Below the pieces are notes generated by a model. That model saw nothing but the letters and a program-made list of their open reading frames with translations, had not been told where the DNA came from and ran no database searches. Source: JBBSBY01 sp038250835 (GTDB taxonomy: Bacteria > Desulfobacterota > Desulfomonilia > Desulfomonilales > Desulfomonilaceae). From it: a stretch of DNA of 64,000 nucleotides. Below, piece by piece: positions 25,818-34,139 of the stretch; position 1 is the stretch's first letter; each line of letters starts with the position of its first letter. Position numbers and translations under genes: made by a program. The stretch spans positions 184,020-248,019 of the forward strand of contig JBBSBY010000001.1 in assembly GCA_038250835.1 (NCBI GenBank), read 5' to 3'.

Positions 25818-26123
25818 ATGGTTAAGCTAATGAAATCTATTATAGTAGTATGTTGCTTGGTGTTGACACTGTTCGTGGGTAATGTTTTCGCAAACGGAAC
25901 CGGCGCGCCCGTTCAACCACAACCTGGATATGCTCCGCCGCTTGACCCTACCCTGATGGGCATGAAAGAGCAGGGAGTGTGGTATTTTCTCTGTTACGCG
26001 CCTGTTTACCCTCATCGCATTCCCCCACATTATTTAACTTTCGCTCCTCCGCCTAAACCATATTGTCCACCTCCTCCACCCCCGCCGATGGTCCCGATGA
26101 GTAAAGTTAAGCAACATCGATGA
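25818..26123 (+). CDS. Small secreted proline-rich protein
   Basis: A signal peptide (KLMKSIIVVCCLVLTLFVGN, cleavage after VFA) precedes a 75-residue mature chain dominated by proline and aromatic residues (GAPVQPQPGYAPPLDPT, FAPPPKPYCPPPPPPP). It resembles the Cys/Pro-rich secreted proteins at 17268 and 20000 in layout but has few cysteines. No function can be assigned. The start is uncertain: ATG 25818, ATG 25809 and TTG 25803 are in frame, and none has a strong ribosome site, so coupling with the barrel gene just upstream is likely. Confidence 0.6.
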   Translation: MVKLMKSIIVVCCLVLTLFVGNVFANGTGAPVQPQPGYAPPLDPTLMGMKEQGVWYFLCYAPVYPHRIPPHYLTFAPPPKPYCPPPPPPPMVPMSKVKQHR

Positions 26124-26521
26124 GCTTGTGTGAATTAATGTCTTGACGCCATTTCCGAGATCGGACCTCCCTGAATAAATCCGCTTACGTTTATCTATAT
26201 CAATACTGGTTGCCGTGTCCCTAATAAAAATTCTGACCGGGAATATCGCCGGCGTCTTTTAAAAGTTTGAGTTGGGGGCTATTATGATTAGACGGCGGTC
26301 AGTTCTGATAACGATTGTCTCGGGGAATTCCGATTGCGAGATTTGAGAGGGTAGAGATCTGAATTCATTTTTTGATTTTACGGCAAAATATGGATAGATC
26401 ATTGATTTATATAAAGAGTAACATTACTTATTCCAGTTCACCGCAAATGTTAATCTGCTAAACAAAGACTTAACTCCCCGCTTTGCGGGACGCAAAAAGA
26501 CTAAATTTTTCGGGTGATTTA
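26124..26521. other. Intergenic region upstream of sppA
   Basis: About 400 bp with no supported gene, terminator or promoter that I could identify. Confidence 0.4.
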
Positions 26522-27430
26522 ATGGCAAAATCCCGCACAGGCAAGGCGATTCTGTTTGTAGTAATTATTATAGTGATTGGTATTGGGTTAGCTCTGGCCG
26601 TGTCTTTGATTTCCGACGGCGAAAAGAGTTCATCCGGGCTTTCTGAGCTGTTTGATTTCGGTAACAAAATCGGAGTAGTCACCATCGAGGGCACGATAGG
26701 CGGATCCGATGAAACCCTCAAGCAATTACGTAGATATCGAAAAAAGTCTTCCATTAAAGCAATAGTATTACGAATTAATTCGCCCGGAGGGACCGTCGCC
26801 CCCGCCCAGGAAATATATAGAGAAATAGTCAAAGTAAAAAAGAAAAAGCCGGTGGTTGTCTCAATGGAGACGGTGGCCGCTTCCGCCGCGTATTACATCT
26901 CGAGCCCGGCGGACAGGATTGTTTGTTCGAAAGGCACCATTACCGGGAGCATCGGCGTCATAATGATGCTGCCGGATATTCACAAGATAATAGATAAAAT
27001 CGGCGCGGACGTGAACGTCGTTAAAGCAGGCAAATACAAGGACATCGGTTCTGTTGTGCGTCCCATGTCCGAAGAAGAACGCAACATTTTGGAATCCTTT
27101 GCCGCCGAAATTCATGAGCAGTTTATCTCAGACGTCGCTGAAGGTCGCAAAGGAAAAATCGAAATAGAAGAGCTGCGTAAGGTGGCGGACGGCCGCTTTT
27201 TCACTGGAGAAAGAGCAAAAGAAATGGGTTTGGTGGATTCTATCGGAAATTTTTACGACGCCGTTAAGATAGCCGCTGAATTAGGCAAAATCAAAACTGA
27301 GCCCGAGTTGGTTTATCCCAAGAAAAAATGGGACAGCGTTCTCGATGTGTTCATGGAGTCCGCAACCAATTCAGTTGTTAAAACCATTGATCAGATAAAA
27401 TCAGGCGGACGAATACCTACTATTCACTAG
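26522..27430 (+). CDS. sppA: Signal peptide peptidase SppA (short form)
   Basis: The product of about 302 residues has one N-terminal membrane helix (KAILFVVIIIVIGIGLALAV) and a single serine-protease domain of the S49 family, as in the short archaeal/Gram-positive SppA. Motifs: VTIEGTIGG, VLRINSPGGTVAPAQEIYRE, the nucleophile in VAASAAYYISS, ITGSIGVIM, and the catalytic lysine in VKAGKYKDIGS. It degrades signal peptides left in the membrane. ATG 26522 follows GGGTGA; an open frame begins at 26483. guaB starts 41 bp downstream. Confidence 0.92.
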   Translation: MAKSRTGKAILFVVIIIVIGIGLALAVSLISDGEKSSSGLSELFDFGNKIGVVTIEGTIGGSDETLKQLRRYRKKSSIKAIVLRINSPGGTVAPAQEIYREIVKVKKKKPVVVSMETVAASAAYYISSPADRIVCSKGTITGSIGVIMMLPDIHKIIDKIGADVNVVKAGKYKDIGSVVRPMSEEERNILESFAAEIHEQFISDVAEGRKGKIEIEELRKVADGRFFTGERAKEMGLVDSIGNFYDAVKIAAELGKIKTEPELVYPKKKWDSVLDVFMESATNSVVKTIDQIKSGGRIPTIH

Positions 27431-27471
27431 TTACTGCGCCGGCATGATTTCCTCGAAGTGGAGCTATGTAT

Positions 27472-28923
27472 ATGATTAAAGAGTCGCTGACGTTTGATGA
27501 CGTGTTGCTTGAGCCTTGTTATTCAGAAGTTTTGCCTACCCAGGTCGATGTTCAAACTATGCTTACCAAAGAGATTGCTCTCAATATACCGCTTATCAGC
27601 GCCGCAATGGACACCGTAACGGAATCCGAAATGGCGGTAAGTCTGGCGCGCCAGGGCGGAATCGGCATAATTCATAGGAATTTGTCCATTAAGGATCAAG
27701 CCAGAGAAGTCGATCGGGTAAAGCGGTCGGAGTCCGGCATGATAGTTGATCCAATTACTACAAACCCCGACCAGAAAATAAGAGACGCTCTGGATATTAT
27801 GAGGAAGTATCACATATCCGGTGTGCCGGTGACCGTCAATGGTTATCTGAAAGGCATTCTCACCAACCGAGATCTTAGGTTCGTCGAAAACCTGGACATG
27901 AAGATCGAAGAGGTAATGACAAAGGAAAATCTCGTAACGGTGGACGAGCGCATCGGTATCGAAGAATCCAAGGCCTTACTCCATAAGCACCGGATCGAGA
28001 AACTGCTCGTCGTGGATACTGATTATAAATTAAAAGGCCTAATTACGATAAAGGATATACAAAAAACGATCACGTTTCCTAATTCCGCCAAGGATCCAAT
28101 GGGTAGATTGCGTGTGGGCGCGGCGGTCGGTGTAGGGCCTGATCGCGAAGAACGAGTGCATGCTTTGGTCAGAAAGGGGGTTGATGTTGTCATTGTCGAC
28201 ACCTCGCACGGTCATTCAAAAAATGTAATTGAAACCATTAAGCTTTTGAAGAAGCATTTTCCGAACACGCCGTTTATAGGCGGAAATGTGGCGACCGCGG
28301 AAGGAGTGGAGGCACTCGTAAAGGCCGGCGCCGATGGTGTGAAGATCGGTGTGGGTCCCGGATCTATATGCACTACAAGAATCGTGGCAGGAGTCGGCGT
28401 TCCGCAAATTACCGCCATTATGGAGTGCGCGAAAGCCGCCGCTAAATTTGGCGTTCCGTTGATAGCGGATGGTGGAATTAAGTTCTCAGGAGATATAACC
28501 AAGGCGATAGCCGCAGGCGCCCACAATATCATGGTAGGCGGACTGCTGGCGGGCACAGACGAAAGCCCTGGTGAAATGGTGCTGTATCAAGGAAGATCTT
28601 ACAAATCGTATCGTGGCATGGGGTCGCTGGAGGCGATGCGGGAGGGATCGAAGGACAGGTACGGTCAACACGAAGGTGTGGCCGAAAACAAACTCGTTCC
28701 CGAAGGCATTGTCGGGATGGTGCCGGCCAAGGGCCCTGTATCGAATTCAATTAATCAGCTCATGGGTGGCCTCAGAGCCGGAATGGGATACCTCGGCGCA
28801 AGAAATCTTACCGAGCTCCGTGAGAAAGCCCTATTCATGCGAATAAGCGCCGCGGGACTGAAAGAATCCCATGTGCATGATGTTGTTATTACCAAAGAAG
28901 CGCCAAACTATAGAATTGAATAG
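27472..28923 (+). CDS. guaB: Inosine-5'-monophosphate dehydrogenase
   Basis: The protein of about 483 residues oxidises IMP to XMP, the committed step of GMP synthesis. The TIM-barrel starts SLTFDDVLLEPCYSEVLP; two CBS domains are inserted at about 95-205 (MTKENLVTVDERIGIEESKA). The catalytic loop GPGSICTTRIVAGVGVPQIT carries the nucleophilic Cys, and the flap has KDRYGQ. ATG 27472 gives eight bases to GGAG, better than ATG 27466, which is too close. guaA is not adjacent; argC follows 160 bp later. Confidence 0.96.
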   Translation: MIKESLTFDDVLLEPCYSEVLPTQVDVQTMLTKEIALNIPLISAAMDTVTESEMAVSLARQGGIGIIHRNLSIKDQAREVDRVKRSESGMIVDPITTNPDQKIRDALDIMRKYHISGVPVTVNGYLKGILTNRDLRFVENLDMKIEEVMTKENLVTVDERIGIEESKALLHKHRIEKLLVVDTDYKLKGLITIKDIQKTITFPNSAKDPMGRLRVGAAVGVGPDREERVHALVRKGVDVVIVDTSHGHSKNVIETIKLLKKHFPNTPFIGGNVATAEGVEALVKAGADGVKIGVGPGSICTTRIVAGVGVPQITAIMECAKAAAKFGVPLIADGGIKFSGDITKAIAAGAHNIMVGGLLAGTDESPGEMVLYQGRSYKSYRGMGSLEAMREGSKDRYGQHEGVAENKLVPEGIVGMVPAKGPVSNSINQLMGGLRAGMGYLGARNLTELREKALFMRISAAGLKESHVHDVVITKEAPNYRIE

Positions 28924-29083
28924 CTGCCGGTTTCATGGATGGCGGACTTCAGAAGCTTACGATTATTTAGCGCAGATTGATGATGCGCCGCTTCGAAGCT
29001 CCAAAATACACTTGGATGCTTTCGCACGTGTTTCGTGTTGAGAGTCTCATTTTTTTCTCACCGGTTCAAAAAGGTCTGTAGCT

Positions 29084-30121
29084 ATGATTAACGCCATTAT
29101 ATTCGGCGCCTCCGGTTACACCGGTATCGAACTCATAAGGATATTATCTTCGCATCCGGAAGTGGCCATCATCGGCGGAAGTTCCAGAAAATGGGAGGGA
29201 AGGTTTGTTTCGGAAATATTTCCTTTCATTTATAAATCGCAGGATTTCAAGTTATCTTTACTTGACGATCTATCTCAGAACACCGACGCGGACGTCGCTT
29301 TTCTGGCTTTACCCCACGGCGAATCAATGGATGTGGCCAGAAAACTTTATGACCGCGGATTGATGGTAATAGATTTATCCGCGGATTTGCGACTGGACGA
29401 TTCTGCCGTGTACGAGGACTGGTACGGCGCTCACAGTGATCATGATTTGCTGTCAAAGGCTGTATACGGTTTACCTGAAATCAATCGACAGGAGATTAGA
29501 AACGCAAAGCTCATCGCAAACCCCGGATGCTATCCTCAAACAGCGATTTTGGGGCTAGCGCCTATCCTCAATATGGATGAAATCGACACGTCCTGCCCAA
29601 TTGTTGACTCAAAATCCGGGATTTCAGGGGCCGGCAGGGGAGCGAAGCTCGGCACAAGCTTTTGTGAAGCGGGCGAGGGATTTAAACCGTATGGAGTAAT
29701 CAGGCACAGACATATTCCAGAAATGGAACAGGAGCTTAGTAAGTTAGCTTCCAGAAAGATTTTAGTCCGCTTTACTCCGCATTTGATTCCCGTTAGCCGG
29801 GGGATGGTTTCAACAATTTACGCGCCTTTCAAAAAGGAAGTTACCGCTGAACATTTACACGAGCGGTACTGGGACGCTTATAAAGACGAACCTTTTATCA
29901 GAGTCTTGCCCTTAGGATCTTATCCCGACACGGTTCATGTGCGGGGCTCGAATCAATGTCATATTGCCGTAGCGGTGGACGATAGGACCGCCTGGGTTGT
30001 CATTACGGTCGCAATTGATAACTTAGTAAAAGGGGCTTCGGGTTCCGCGGTTCAAAACATGAATTTATCCATGGGATTGGATGAAACAACAGGTTTAACT
30101 GCAATACCGCTATACCCTTAA
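29084..30121 (+). CDS. argC: N-acetyl-gamma-glutamyl-phosphate reductase
   Basis: The 345-residue enzyme reduces N-acetylglutamyl phosphate with NADPH in arginine synthesis. The Rossmann start IIFGASGYTGIELIRILSSH, active-site NPGCYPQTAILG, and SGISGAGRG, PYGVIRHRHIPEMEQ and HVRGSNQCHIAV are all present, with normal length. The AMMECR1-like gene follows at 23 bp, with its own ribosome site. Confidence 0.96.
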   Translation: MINAIIFGASGYTGIELIRILSSHPEVAIIGGSSRKWEGRFVSEIFPFIYKSQDFKLSLLDDLSQNTDADVAFLALPHGESMDVARKLYDRGLMVIDLSADLRLDDSAVYEDWYGAHSDHDLLSKAVYGLPEINRQEIRNAKLIANPGCYPQTAILGLAPILNMDEIDTSCPIVDSKSGISGAGRGAKLGTSFCEAGEGFKPYGVIRHRHIPEMEQELSKLASRKILVRFTPHLIPVSRGMVSTIYAPFKKEVTAEHLHERYWDAYKDEPFIRVLPLGSYPDTVHVRGSNQCHIAVAVDDRTAWVVITVAIDNLVKGASGSAVQNMNLSMGLDETTGLTAIPLYP

Positions 30122-30144
30122 CAAGCTTTATAGAGGGGAATATC

Positions 30145-30714
30145 ATGGCTGCAAATAAAGATGTCGGGGTGGACCTCGGCCTATCCGATAGTGAAAAGAA
30201 GGAACTGTTGGACACTGCTCAAGCCGTGATTGAGAGTCGCGTTTTAGGAAAACAGATCCCCCAACTTGAGACGCATTCTGAAAAGTTGCTGGAGAAGAGG
30301 GGCGCGTTTGTTACCTTGCACAAACATGGAATGCTCAGAGGGTGTATTGGTCAGTTGCAATCCGAGGCGCCTTTGCAGGAAACGATCATTGATATGGCTC
30401 AAGCCGCGGCGTTTAACGATCCGAGATTTGCGCCATTAAGACCTGATGAACTTCACGATATAGATATCGAGATTTCGGTGCTGACACCGTTTGAGTTGAT
30501 AGACGATCCCGAAAAAATTGAAGTGGGTAAGCACGGTATTTTACTAAGGCAAGGCTTCCGGTCGGGATTGTTGCTGCCCCAGGTGGCAACGGAGCGCAAT
30601 TGGGATCGCTTGACGTTTCTTGAGGAAACATGTAGGAAAGCAGGATTGCCCAAAGACGCATGGAAACAGAAGGAGACCGAGCTTTATGTGTTCTCAGCGG
30701 ATGTGTTCTCTTGA
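30145..30714 (+). CDS. amrA: AMMECR1-domain protein (AmmeMemoRadiSam system protein A)
   Basis: The 189-residue protein shows the AMMECR1 core LHKHGMLRGCIGQLQ, with the family's conserved LRGCIG motif, then AAAFNDPRFAPLRPDEL, IEISVLTP, and GKHGILLRQGFRSGLLLPQV, TFLEETCRKAGLP. In bacteria and archaea such proteins occur with a MEMO-like protein and a radical SAM enzyme; neither is within this window next to it. The biochemical role is unknown. The 3' end overlaps the PP-loop gene by 29 bp, implying coupling with tRNA- or sulfur-related chemistry. GAGGGG precedes ATG 30145. Confidence 0.85.
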   Translation: MAANKDVGVDLGLSDSEKKELLDTAQAVIESRVLGKQIPQLETHSEKLLEKRGAFVTLHKHGMLRGCIGQLQSEAPLQETIIDMAQAAAFNDPRFAPLRPDELHDIDIEISVLTPFELIDDPEKIEVGKHGILLRQGFRSGLLLPQVATERNWDRLTFLEETCRKAGLPKDAWKQKETELYVFSADVFS

Positions 30715-31723
30715 ACAGGTATCTGCCTTTAATAGTAGAGCAGTAGTATTGTATTCAGGCGGGCTCGATTCAGTACTCGCCGTATATTGGGCTAAACTCC
30801 AGGGCATTGAAATCTTTCCAATACATTTTACGTCCAGCTTTGCCCCTCTTGATCCCAGGCACGAAAACTCACCTATACAAAAGTGCGCGAAACAACTCGG
30901 AATTGAAGTGGTTTTCCTTGAAAAAGGCCCGGACTTTACGCGATTGGTGAGAAATCCGGAACATGGCCACGGCAAGAACATGAATCCCTGCATAGATTGC
31001 AGAATTTACACGTTAATGGCCGCTAAAAGGTACATGAAGGAAATCGGCGCCTCTTTTATAATTACGGGAGAAGTCGTGGGGCAGCGGCCCATGTCGCAGC
31101 TAAAGGGTACGCTTCGCATGATTGAAAAAAAAGCCGACTGCGACGGAATGGTTGTGCGGCCCCTTTCCGGACGCATCTTGCCTGTTACTAAAGTGGAAGA
31201 AGCGGGAATTATAGTCAGAAACAAAATGTTGTCCATTGCAGGTCGCGGAAGGAAAGCGCAATTGCGATTGGCCAAAGAAGCCGGCATAACGGAATTTGCC
31301 GCGCCGGCCGGTGGTTGTCTTCTCACGGATAAAATTTTTGCCAAAAAAGTCCGAGATTTATTCGATGATCAGGAAATTGTCACGGATGATGATATTCAGT
31401 TGCTGCATTTGGGCCGACATATTCGTCTCAGACGCGGCCTGAAAGTAATTGTTGGTCGAAGTGAAGCCGAAAACACGCGGCTGGAACAATCGAAAACGGC
31501 AAAGACGTATTTTGACTCTGAATTTCCCGGGCCGGTGATTTTAGTCATGGGAGAACCAACCCCGGAAGAAGAGCGGATGATAGCTTCGATTCTGTTGCGG
31601 TACACGAAACCTTCAGCGCGTGGTTCAGAGATACTCATCCATACAACGGACAAAATTTGCCGCTTACTGTCCGTCAACAGCGTCGCCGATGAAGCATGGC
31701 TTGCGCAGCGGACGATTCAATAG
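30686..31723 (+). CDS. PP-loop ATP pyrophosphatase (ThiI/MnmA-like), probable tRNA thiolation
   Basis: The product of about 345 residues starts with a PP-loop SGGLDSVLAVYWAKLQGIEI, which adenylates a substrate using ATP. Conserved cysteines occur in NPCIDCRIYTLMAAKRY and PAGGCLLTDKIF, as in thiouridylases. The C-terminal part (LLHLGRHIRLRRGLKVIVGR, FPGPVILVMGEPTPEEERM) resembles an NFACT-R/DUF814 RNA-binding module, which would bring tRNA to the catalytic part. A sulfur-transfer role is inference. ATG 30686 lies inside amrA with AAGGAG 11 bases upstream; ATG 30701 is an alternative. Confidence 0.75.
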   Translation: MCSQRMCSLEQVSAFNSRAVVLYSGGLDSVLAVYWAKLQGIEIFPIHFTSSFAPLDPRHENSPIQKCAKQLGIEVVFLEKGPDFTRLVRNPEHGHGKNMNPCIDCRIYTLMAAKRYMKEIGASFIITGEVVGQRPMSQLKGTLRMIEKKADCDGMVVRPLSGRILPVTKVEEAGIIVRNKMLSIAGRGRKAQLRLAKEAGITEFAAPAGGCLLTDKIFAKKVRDLFDDQEIVTDDDIQLLHLGRHIRLRRGLKVIVGRSEAENTRLEQSKTAKTYFDSEFPGPVILVMGEPTPEEERMIASILLRYTKPSARGSEILIHTTDKICRLLSVNSVADEAWLAQRTIQ

Positions 31724-31792
31724 AGCAGTGCTGAGGAAATGCGCTACGTAAATTCCCCGGTTAAAGTTCGATCACTTCCTTAAAATGAAATG

Positions 31793-31818
31793 TTGGACCC
31801 CGATTGTTCAGGGTCCAA
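31793..31818. repeat. 8-bp perfect stem hairpin
   Basis: TTGGACCC, ten-base loop, GGGTCCAA. No T-run follows on the plus strand (TCTCCCCCC), so it is a weak terminator at best for the PP-loop gene. The rest of the 31724-32170 gap shows no gene; it is AT-rich. Confidence 0.4.
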
Positions 31819-32170
31819 TCTCCCCCCTCTGCTATTAAACGTGACGTTGACTTGTTAGAGTTATTCGAATCATACTTTGCTCTCACCCCTACACTCAGCA
31901 TACCTCATGCTTGTGTCAGATAAGGACAAAACCAAAAGTAAAAAATTTGTGTATCGTAAATTATTTTTATGAAAGGCTAGAAGCTATTTTTCAAGCTTTG
32001 AAGAACGATTGATGAATTTTTTAACACTAGCTTTATTGTGTTTAATTATTACCTTCCTAAAAAGGAATAATCTGTTTAGCCGAATAACTTGTATGACTGC
32101 AACTTAGCGCGTGCTCCGGCACACGTTAGGTTTGGCTGAGTAAAAGAATTCGGCATGGAAGGGGGCTTTG

Positions 32171-32758
32171 ATGAAGAAATCCCTGGGAGCAAATACAATT
32201 CTGTTCCCAACACCGGTGCTCTTGGTCGGCAGTTACGATGCGCAAATGAAGCCCAACATCATGACCGCGGCATGGGGAGGTATTTGCTGCTCGAATCCTC
32301 CATGTGTAACTGTGTCACTCAGGAAAGCGACTCATTCATATTCCAATATTCAATTAAGGAAAGCTTACACTCTAAGCATCCCCTCCGAGGATCAAGTGAA
32401 GCAAGCCGACTATGTAGGCATAGTTTCAGGCAAAAAAGTTGACAAATTCGAGCAGTTGGGATTTACGCCCATAAAAAGTGAAGTTGTGAGCGCGCCGTAC
32501 GTAAAGGAATGCCGCTTAACCCTTGAATGTGAAGTAGTCCACATAGTGGAGTTGGGTTTGCATACTCAATTTGTAGGAAAAGTAATTGATGTTAAGGTGG
32601 ATGAAGAATTCATGGCCGGCGGCAAAGCGGATATCAGCAAGATAAGGCCCTTTGCATATGACCCGGTATCCAGTAGCTATTATGGACTGGGAGAATTTCT
32701 GGGCTCAGCATTCAAGTTAGGCAAAGATCTAGGAAAAGAAGTCGACGCCAATGATTAA
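32171..32758 (+). CDS. Flavin reductase family (FMN-binding) protein
   Basis: The 195-residue protein is a flavoredoxin-type FMN-binding split barrel: PTPVLLVGSYDAQMKPNIMT, AAWGGICCSNPPCVTVSLRK, then ADYVGIVSGKKVDKFEQLGF and ECEVVHIVELGLHTQFVGKV. Such proteins bind FMN and pass electrons in anaerobes, or act as flavin reductases; the partner is unknown. ATG 32171 lies eight bases after GGAAGGGGG; TTG 32168 is in frame. A candidate promoter overlaps the region just after its stop. Confidence 0.85.
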   Translation: MKKSLGANTILFPTPVLLVGSYDAQMKPNIMTAAWGGICCSNPPCVTVSLRKATHSYSNIQLRKAYTLSIPSEDQVKQADYVGIVSGKKVDKFEQLGFTPIKSEVVSAPYVKECRLTLECEVVHIVELGLHTQFVGKVIDVKVDEEFMAGGKADISKIRPFAYDPVSSSYYGLGEFLGSAFKLGKDLGKEVDAND

Positions 32759-32763
32759 AAATA

Positions 32764-32792
32764 TTGACAAAAGGCCTCTTTTGAAGCATATT
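32764..32792 (+). promoter_or_regulatory. Sigma-70-type promoter after the flavin reductase gene
   Basis: TTGACA at 32764-32769 (six of six) and CATATT at 32787-32792 with 17 bp spacing. Transcription would start near 32799 and meet the terminator at 32838. Confidence 0.5.
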
Positions 32793-32837
32793 CATTCGGA
32801 TATAGTACGTAAACGATAATGATTTAAACATACTAAG

Positions 32838-32868
32838 ACCTCCTAATTAACGGGAGGTTACTTTTTTT
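32838..32868 (+). terminator. Intrinsic terminator
   Basis: ACCTCC, nine-base loop, GGAGGT, then TACTTTTTTTC. It lies 70 bp before the next coding sequence and 46 bp after the promoter at 32764-32792. Confidence 0.65.
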
Positions 32869-32938
32869 CAGAATTTCAGGAACCTTCAGCAACGAAAGGG
32901 ATCTATAATTATAATCAGGTACGAAGGGGTGAATCGTT

Positions 32939-33124
32939 ATGTTAAAAATGGATGGCGCCAGGGTCAGGATGACACCTGAAAATGTTGATTACATGTTGAA
33001 GCAAGGCATGTCATTTAAAGAAATAGCCGCAAAGTGTGACGTTTTTGAAGACGCGATTGACGCGTCTTTGATGAGATGGCTCAATCAAGGACGTTGGCCT
33101 GTAGAAAATGAAGTAGCCGCTTAA
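32939..33124 (+). CDS. Small protein with a helix-turn-helix-like segment
   Basis: The 61-residue protein has a stretch TPENVDYMLKQGMSFKEIAA, then KCDVFEDAIDASLMRWL, resembling the recognition segment of small DNA-binding or sigma-like helix-turn-helix proteins (SFKEIAAKCDV). No domain family is named. GAAGGGGTG lies eight bases before ATG 32939. It is separated by a terminator from the upstream flavin reductase and sits in its own transcription unit, or behind an attenuated leader. Confidence 0.55.
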   Translation: MLKMDGARVRMTPENVDYMLKQGMSFKEIAAKCDVFEDAIDASLMRWLNQGRWPVENEVAA

Positions 33125-33308
33125 TGCCGGACGCGGTTCAGCGATCTTTTGATCATTTAACCACACCCCATTTCCAAAATTTGTGGTTTCGAGATTCCAT
33201 AAATATCTCATAAACGCTTCTGGGTCGGAGCAGGCAAAATTGGTTGCCACGCGCAAAGGTTCGTTATATAAACCTTAACGCGGGAAGCTCCGCTCAGGGG
33301 TGTTTTTT

Positions 33309-34139
33309 ATGATCAAAGCAAAATTCCAGCCGGTAGTCTTCCTTGTTATACTTTTAAACTTCTATCTACTTGCTATGCCGAACCGGCTCTTAGCTCAGGA
33401 TTCTTTCAGGCTTTCTGAAACAGCTCGCTTTTCGTTTGGAATGGAATGGGGCAATTTGTGGCTATGGGGTGAAACCCTTATCCCCGCAGGGGGACAACCC
33501 GGTTCGGCAAGTAAAATTTACGCCCAGACTGATCTCGGGATAGACCAAAGTGAGTCGACGGGTTTCTTCTTAACTTCCACAATATTAGATTCTCACCTGT
33601 TAAATCTAAATTTTTTGGCTTATTCTCCCACCGGCTCCAAAACACTCACCAGAACCGTGCGTTTTCAAAACAAGACTTATGAAGAAGGGACACAAATTGA
33701 TACCAAAGTTGATTTCAATTGGTCCAGACTCAACTATGGTTACAAATTTACCGTACTGCCGGAACTTTGGTTTGCGCCTAAAGTCGGAGTTCACCACTTA
33801 CGCAATACTACTACGATTAATGGATCGACTGTTGAAGAGGGATTAATTTCCAATACTCGGAGCCTCGACGGCACCTATCCGGTCCTTGGGCTGGAGGCTC
33901 GATATTTACTACCGCTGGGTATGGACTTGGGATTGGAAATGGAAGGAATCCACCTAATTACGCGCGGGTATCTCGGTCTGGTTAAACTGAACGCCAGATG
34001 GGAGTACCACCCCGAAGTGGCTTTAATGCTATCCACTTCTTACAGGGTCGTCCAGTACCTTGAAGACAATCAAAGGCTCAACAATGAATGGACTTATTCA
34101 ATGCTTGGCTGGTCCGCTGGAATCGGTTTCCGATTTTAG
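33309..34139 (+). CDS. Putative outer-membrane beta-barrel protein
   Basis: A signal peptide (FQPVVFLVILLNFYLLAMPN, cleavage near LLAQ) precedes about 245 residues with repeated barrel-like strands (RFSFGMEWGNLWLWGETLIP, LNYGYKFTVLPELWFAPKVG, LGLVKLNARWEYHPEVALML) and a terminal Phe (SAGIGFRF), the hallmark for BAM recognition. Similar in style to the gene at 24966, but with no obvious sequence identity. It ends 42 bp inside the convergent exported peptidase-like gene. GTG 33300 is an alternative start. Confidence 0.65.
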   Translation: MIKAKFQPVVFLVILLNFYLLAMPNRLLAQDSFRLSETARFSFGMEWGNLWLWGETLIPAGGQPGSASKIYAQTDLGIDQSESTGFFLTSTILDSHLLNLNFLAYSPTGSKTLTRTVRFQNKTYEEGTQIDTKVDFNWSRLNYGYKFTVLPELWFAPKVGVHHLRNTTTINGSTVEEGLISNTRSLDGTYPVLGLEARYLLPLGMDLGLEMEGIHLITRGYLGLVKLNARWEYHPEVALMLSTSYRVVQYLEDNQRLNNEWTYSMLGWSAGIGFRF

